Shown: positions 5,279 to 7,130 of the stretch, in pieces
Layout: each line of letters begins with the position of its first letter
Position numbering within the stretch: the stretch's first letter is position 1
Source: Rhodospirillaceae bacterium
GTDB taxonomy: Bacteria; Pseudomonadota; Alphaproteobacteria; JABSOH01
Length of the DNA: 7,130 nt
Assembly (NCBI GenBank): GCA_020629355.1
Contig: JAHDDM010000063.1
Coordinates: forward strand, 1 to 7,130
Direction of reading: 5' to 3'
The notes under the pieces: model-generated
The model's input: only the letters and a program-made list of their open reading frames with translations
Databases searched by the model: none
Told to the model about the DNA's origin: nothing
Made by a program: the position numbers and the translations under genes

Positions 5279-7128
5279 GCGCCGAACAGGTTATTTCAGG
5301 ACAGAACAGATTGGCCTTTCCACGCGGTCATGGTGATTTTCTGTACTGGATGGAACGCCTTGCCGACGAGGAAAATCGCTGGGTTGTCCGCCGCCGCAAT
5401 ATCAATACACAAGACGACTATGAGACCCTCACCCCTGCTGGCTTTACACTGGCATCAAAAGTCCACGAATATGGCGGCATTGCCTACGGAGTCGGAGACG
5501 AGGGCTTAGTCTGGATCAATAAATCTGATCAGGCCGTGTATCATAGCTTTGAGAATACACACCAAAAACTCTATCAACATCCAGACTGGCGATTCGGTGA
5601 ACCACTGGTCTGCAAACAAGGCGTGATTTTGATTGCAGAGAAAAAAAGTTCTGTGGGTTTTCCAAAAAACATGTTGGTCTTCATCAACTGGAACAGCGAG
5701 GTAAAGATACTGCATTCAGGTGCAGACTTTTATGCTGCCCCTGCCCTATCGCCAGATAAAACCCAACTGTTGTGGATGACCTGGGATATGCCTGCCATGC
5801 CATGGCAACAGAGCTGCCTATGGGGTGCAGACTTCCAAGCAGACGGTACGATACAGAATGCACAACGATTGTTTGATCAACCGAATGTGGCGGTCTTTCA
5901 GCCAGATTTCACACCAGAGGGCGAAATTACTTTCGTACAGGACAGTTCTGGCTTTGGCTGTATTACCTTGCCAGAACAAGAACAAGAGGCGAGGAGCGGT
6001 TCTACCGCGACAGGGAAACAAAAAACAATCACCCAAGAAAATTGCGAATACGGCCTGCCGTTATGGCAGTTGGGGATGCGCACCTATACCGCGACAGGGA
6101 AACAACAACAATTCATTGCTGCACGCGCAAAAAACGGCGTATGGGAACTGGTGCGACAAGACCCGAATCAAGAGCTTATCTTCTGCCTTGATGATGCTCA
6201 TGTTTCTGATCCTGTCGCCGTGGGCAAAGGTTTCGCGGCCTTAGTTGCCCCCCAAGACGGTGCGCAACAGATAGGCTATTGGCCTGATGCCAATAGTGAA
6301 CATACGATAGTCCTGCATAAAGCAGCAGATTGCCATGAAGCACCGTGGGCTGTCACGCCAGAATCACTCTGGTTTCAAGGCGCAAGCGGCACAGTACAGG
6401 GCTATTTTTACTGCCCAAAAGCCCGTGATACATTACCGCCTGTGATTATCAAATGCCACGGCGGCCCTAGCGGACAAACTGATCCCGCGTTGAATCTGAA
6501 ACACCAATTCTGGCTTTCGCGTGGCTTGGCGATTTTTGATATTAACTATAGCGGCAGTACAGGCTTTGGTCGCGAATATCTGTCGCGCCTTGAGGGCCAG
6601 TGGGGCGCATTGGACAGTGCCGATTGTATTGCTGGTCTGGAATTTCTAATCAAGACAAAGCGGGTTGATCCACGCAAAGCCTTTATCAGTGGCAGCAGTG
6701 CTGGTGGTCTAACGGTTCTGAATTGCCTGTGTCATTCTGATCTGTTTGCGGGCGGGGTCTGTGCGTACGGTGTCGCAGACCTCGAGAGTCTGGTGGCAAT
6801 TACCCACAAGTTCGAGGCCAGATACCTTGATGGGCTGGTGGGGACACTGCCAGAGGCTAAAGCAGTGTATCAAGCGCGTTCGCCTTTATACAAGGCTGGA
6901 AAAATCCGTGCGCCAATGCTATTCTTGCAAGGTAAAGAGGACTGTGTTGTTCCACCAGAGCAAACCCAAACCATGATTAGGGCAATCCTAGACCAGCCAG
7001 ATGCGCCAGAAGTGACCGCTCTGTATTTTGATGATGAAGGCCATGGCTTCAGCAATCCCGATAATTTGCTTCGCGCCTTACAGCTAGAGGCAGAGTTTTA
7101 TGGTGAAATTCTATCAGAGAGAATATGA
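5263..7128 (+). CDS. S9-family serine peptidase (prolyl oligopeptidase / acylaminoacyl-peptidase type)
   Basis: The 621-residue product has the two-part build of S9 enzymes: an N-terminal beta-propeller (about 1-370, with blade-like stretches such as AAPALSPDKTQLLWMTWD) and a C-terminal alpha/beta hydrolase. The oxyanion region is KCHGGPSG (His399-Gly400-Gly401-Pro402). The nucleophile is Ser479 in GSSAGG (477-482). The acid is Asp560 in GKEDCVVP, and the base is His594 in DDEGHGF. The triad is complete, so the enzyme should be active on short peptides or N-acyl peptides; the real substrate cannot be read from sequence. No signal peptide or membrane segment is seen, suggesting a cytoplasmic enzyme. 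It overlaps the cobD end by 16 nt and is probably translationally coupled. The propeller holds two in-frame copies of TATGKQ, 28 residues apart, encoded by a perfect 19-bp repeat; the first copy sits in a stretch (about 237-257) that looks longer than usual for this loop. Confidence 0.93.
   Translation: MDTILSAEQVISGQNRLAFPRGHGDFLYWMERLADEENRWVVRRRNINTQDDYETLTPAGFTLASKVHEYGGIAYGVGDEGLVWINKSDQAVYHSFENTHQKLYQHPDWRFGEPLVCKQGVILIAEKKSSVGFPKNMLVFINWNSEVKILHSGADFYAAPALSPDKTQLLWMTWDMPAMPWQQSCLWGADFQADGTIQNAQRLFDQPNVAVFQPDFTPEGEITFVQDSSGFGCITLPEQEQEARSGSTATGKQKTITQENCEYGLPLWQLGMRTYTATGKQQQFIAARAKNGVWELVRQDPNQELIFCLDDAHVSDPVAVGKGFAALVAPQDGAQQIGYWPDANSEHTIVLHKAADCHEAPWAVTPESLWFQGASGTVQGYFYCPKARDTLPPVIIKCHGGPSGQTDPALNLKHQFWLSRGLAIFDINYSGSTGFGREYLSRLEGQWGALDSADCIAGLEFLIKTKRVDPRKAFISGSSAGGLTVLNCLCHSDLFAGGVCAYGVADLESLVAITHKFEARYLDGLVGTLPEAKAVYQARSPLYKAGKIRAPMLFLQGKEDCVVPPEQTQTMIRAILDQPDAPEVTALYFDDEGHGFSNPDNLLRALQLEAEFYGEILSERI
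6003..6105 (+). repeat. Perfect 19-bp in-frame direct repeat, two copies
   Basis: The word TACCGCGACAGGGAAACAA occurs at 6003-6021 and again at 6087-6105, 84 bp apart, which keeps the reading frame. It encodes TATGKQ both times (residues 248-253 and 276-281). Similarity continues weakly downstream (AAAACAATCA against CAACAATTCA). A 5-bp inverted repeat, GCGGT-TCT-ACCGC (5996-6008), overlaps the start of the first copy only. A 19-bp match by chance in a window of this size is very unlikely. Confidence 0.85.
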
Positions 7129-7130
7129 TG
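7125..7130 (+). other. Probable start codon of a further operon gene, cut by window
   Basis: The peptidase stop TGA (7126-7128) is overlapped by two ATG codons, at 7125 (as ATGA) and 7128 (as TGATG). AGAGAG at 7116-7121 lies 3 nt before the first and 6 nt before the second, so the ATG at 7128 is better spaced. This is the usual pattern of a coupled next gene. Nothing of its product can be read. Confidence 0.35.

Noticed and set aside
5996..6008. GCGGT-TCT-ACCGC as a regulatory hairpin or terminator
   Set aside because: The stem is only 5 bp, has no T-run and lies in the middle of the peptidase gene; it is kept only as part of the repeat observation.

Overview
The window looks like a chromosomal segment of an alphaproteobacterium. 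GC content is near 50% by eye. The main argument is a gene pair typical of that class as I know it: a CXXC-type thioredoxin/TPR chaperedoxin (CnoX/YbbN-like) followed by a stand-alone LON substrate-binding-domain protein. An RNase PH gene and a cobD-type cobalamin gene fit the assignment. I cannot name the genus. No tRNA, rRNA, CRISPR array, insertion sequence or phage gene is visible. The window is almost fully coding, with no gene-free stretch longer than about 140 bases.

Layout. The left third (1-2276) is a minus-strand operon read right to left: rph (RNase PH), then a CnoX-like chaperedoxin, then a LON-domain protein cut by the window edge. Gaps are 18 and 9 bp, and two of the three ribosome sites share the word TTAGGAA. 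A 140-bp intergenic region (2277-2416) separates rph from a divergent plus-strand gene for a FlaG-like flagellar protein with a disordered N-terminus. That gene ends at a strong intrinsic terminator, a perfect 15-bp stem with a 6-nt loop and a T-run.

The right half (2979-7128) is a second, plus-strand operon. It starts with a two-part protein whose C-terminal half aligns by pattern with an EAL phosphodiesterase domain that has lost its catalytic residues, and whose N-terminal half may be an equally degenerate GGDEF domain. Next come cobD (cbiB), a cobalamin-pathway membrane protein, and an S9-family serine peptidase with a complete Ser-Asp-His triad. Junctions are tight: TAATG between the first two genes, a 16-nt overlap between the next two, and ATG codons overlapping the last stop, so translation is probably coupled and the operon probably continues.

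How the genes relate. The minus operon groups RNA 3'-end maturation with protein quality control. The plus side places a flagellar accessory gene beside a probable non-catalytic c-di-GMP-type domain protein, which hints at motility control, although the terminator separates their transcripts. The most unusual sequence signal is a perfect 19-bp in-frame direct repeat inside the peptidase gene, one copy next to a small palindrome. It may mark a mobile coding repeat. I see no clear defence, toxin-antitoxin or otherwise plainly new system.
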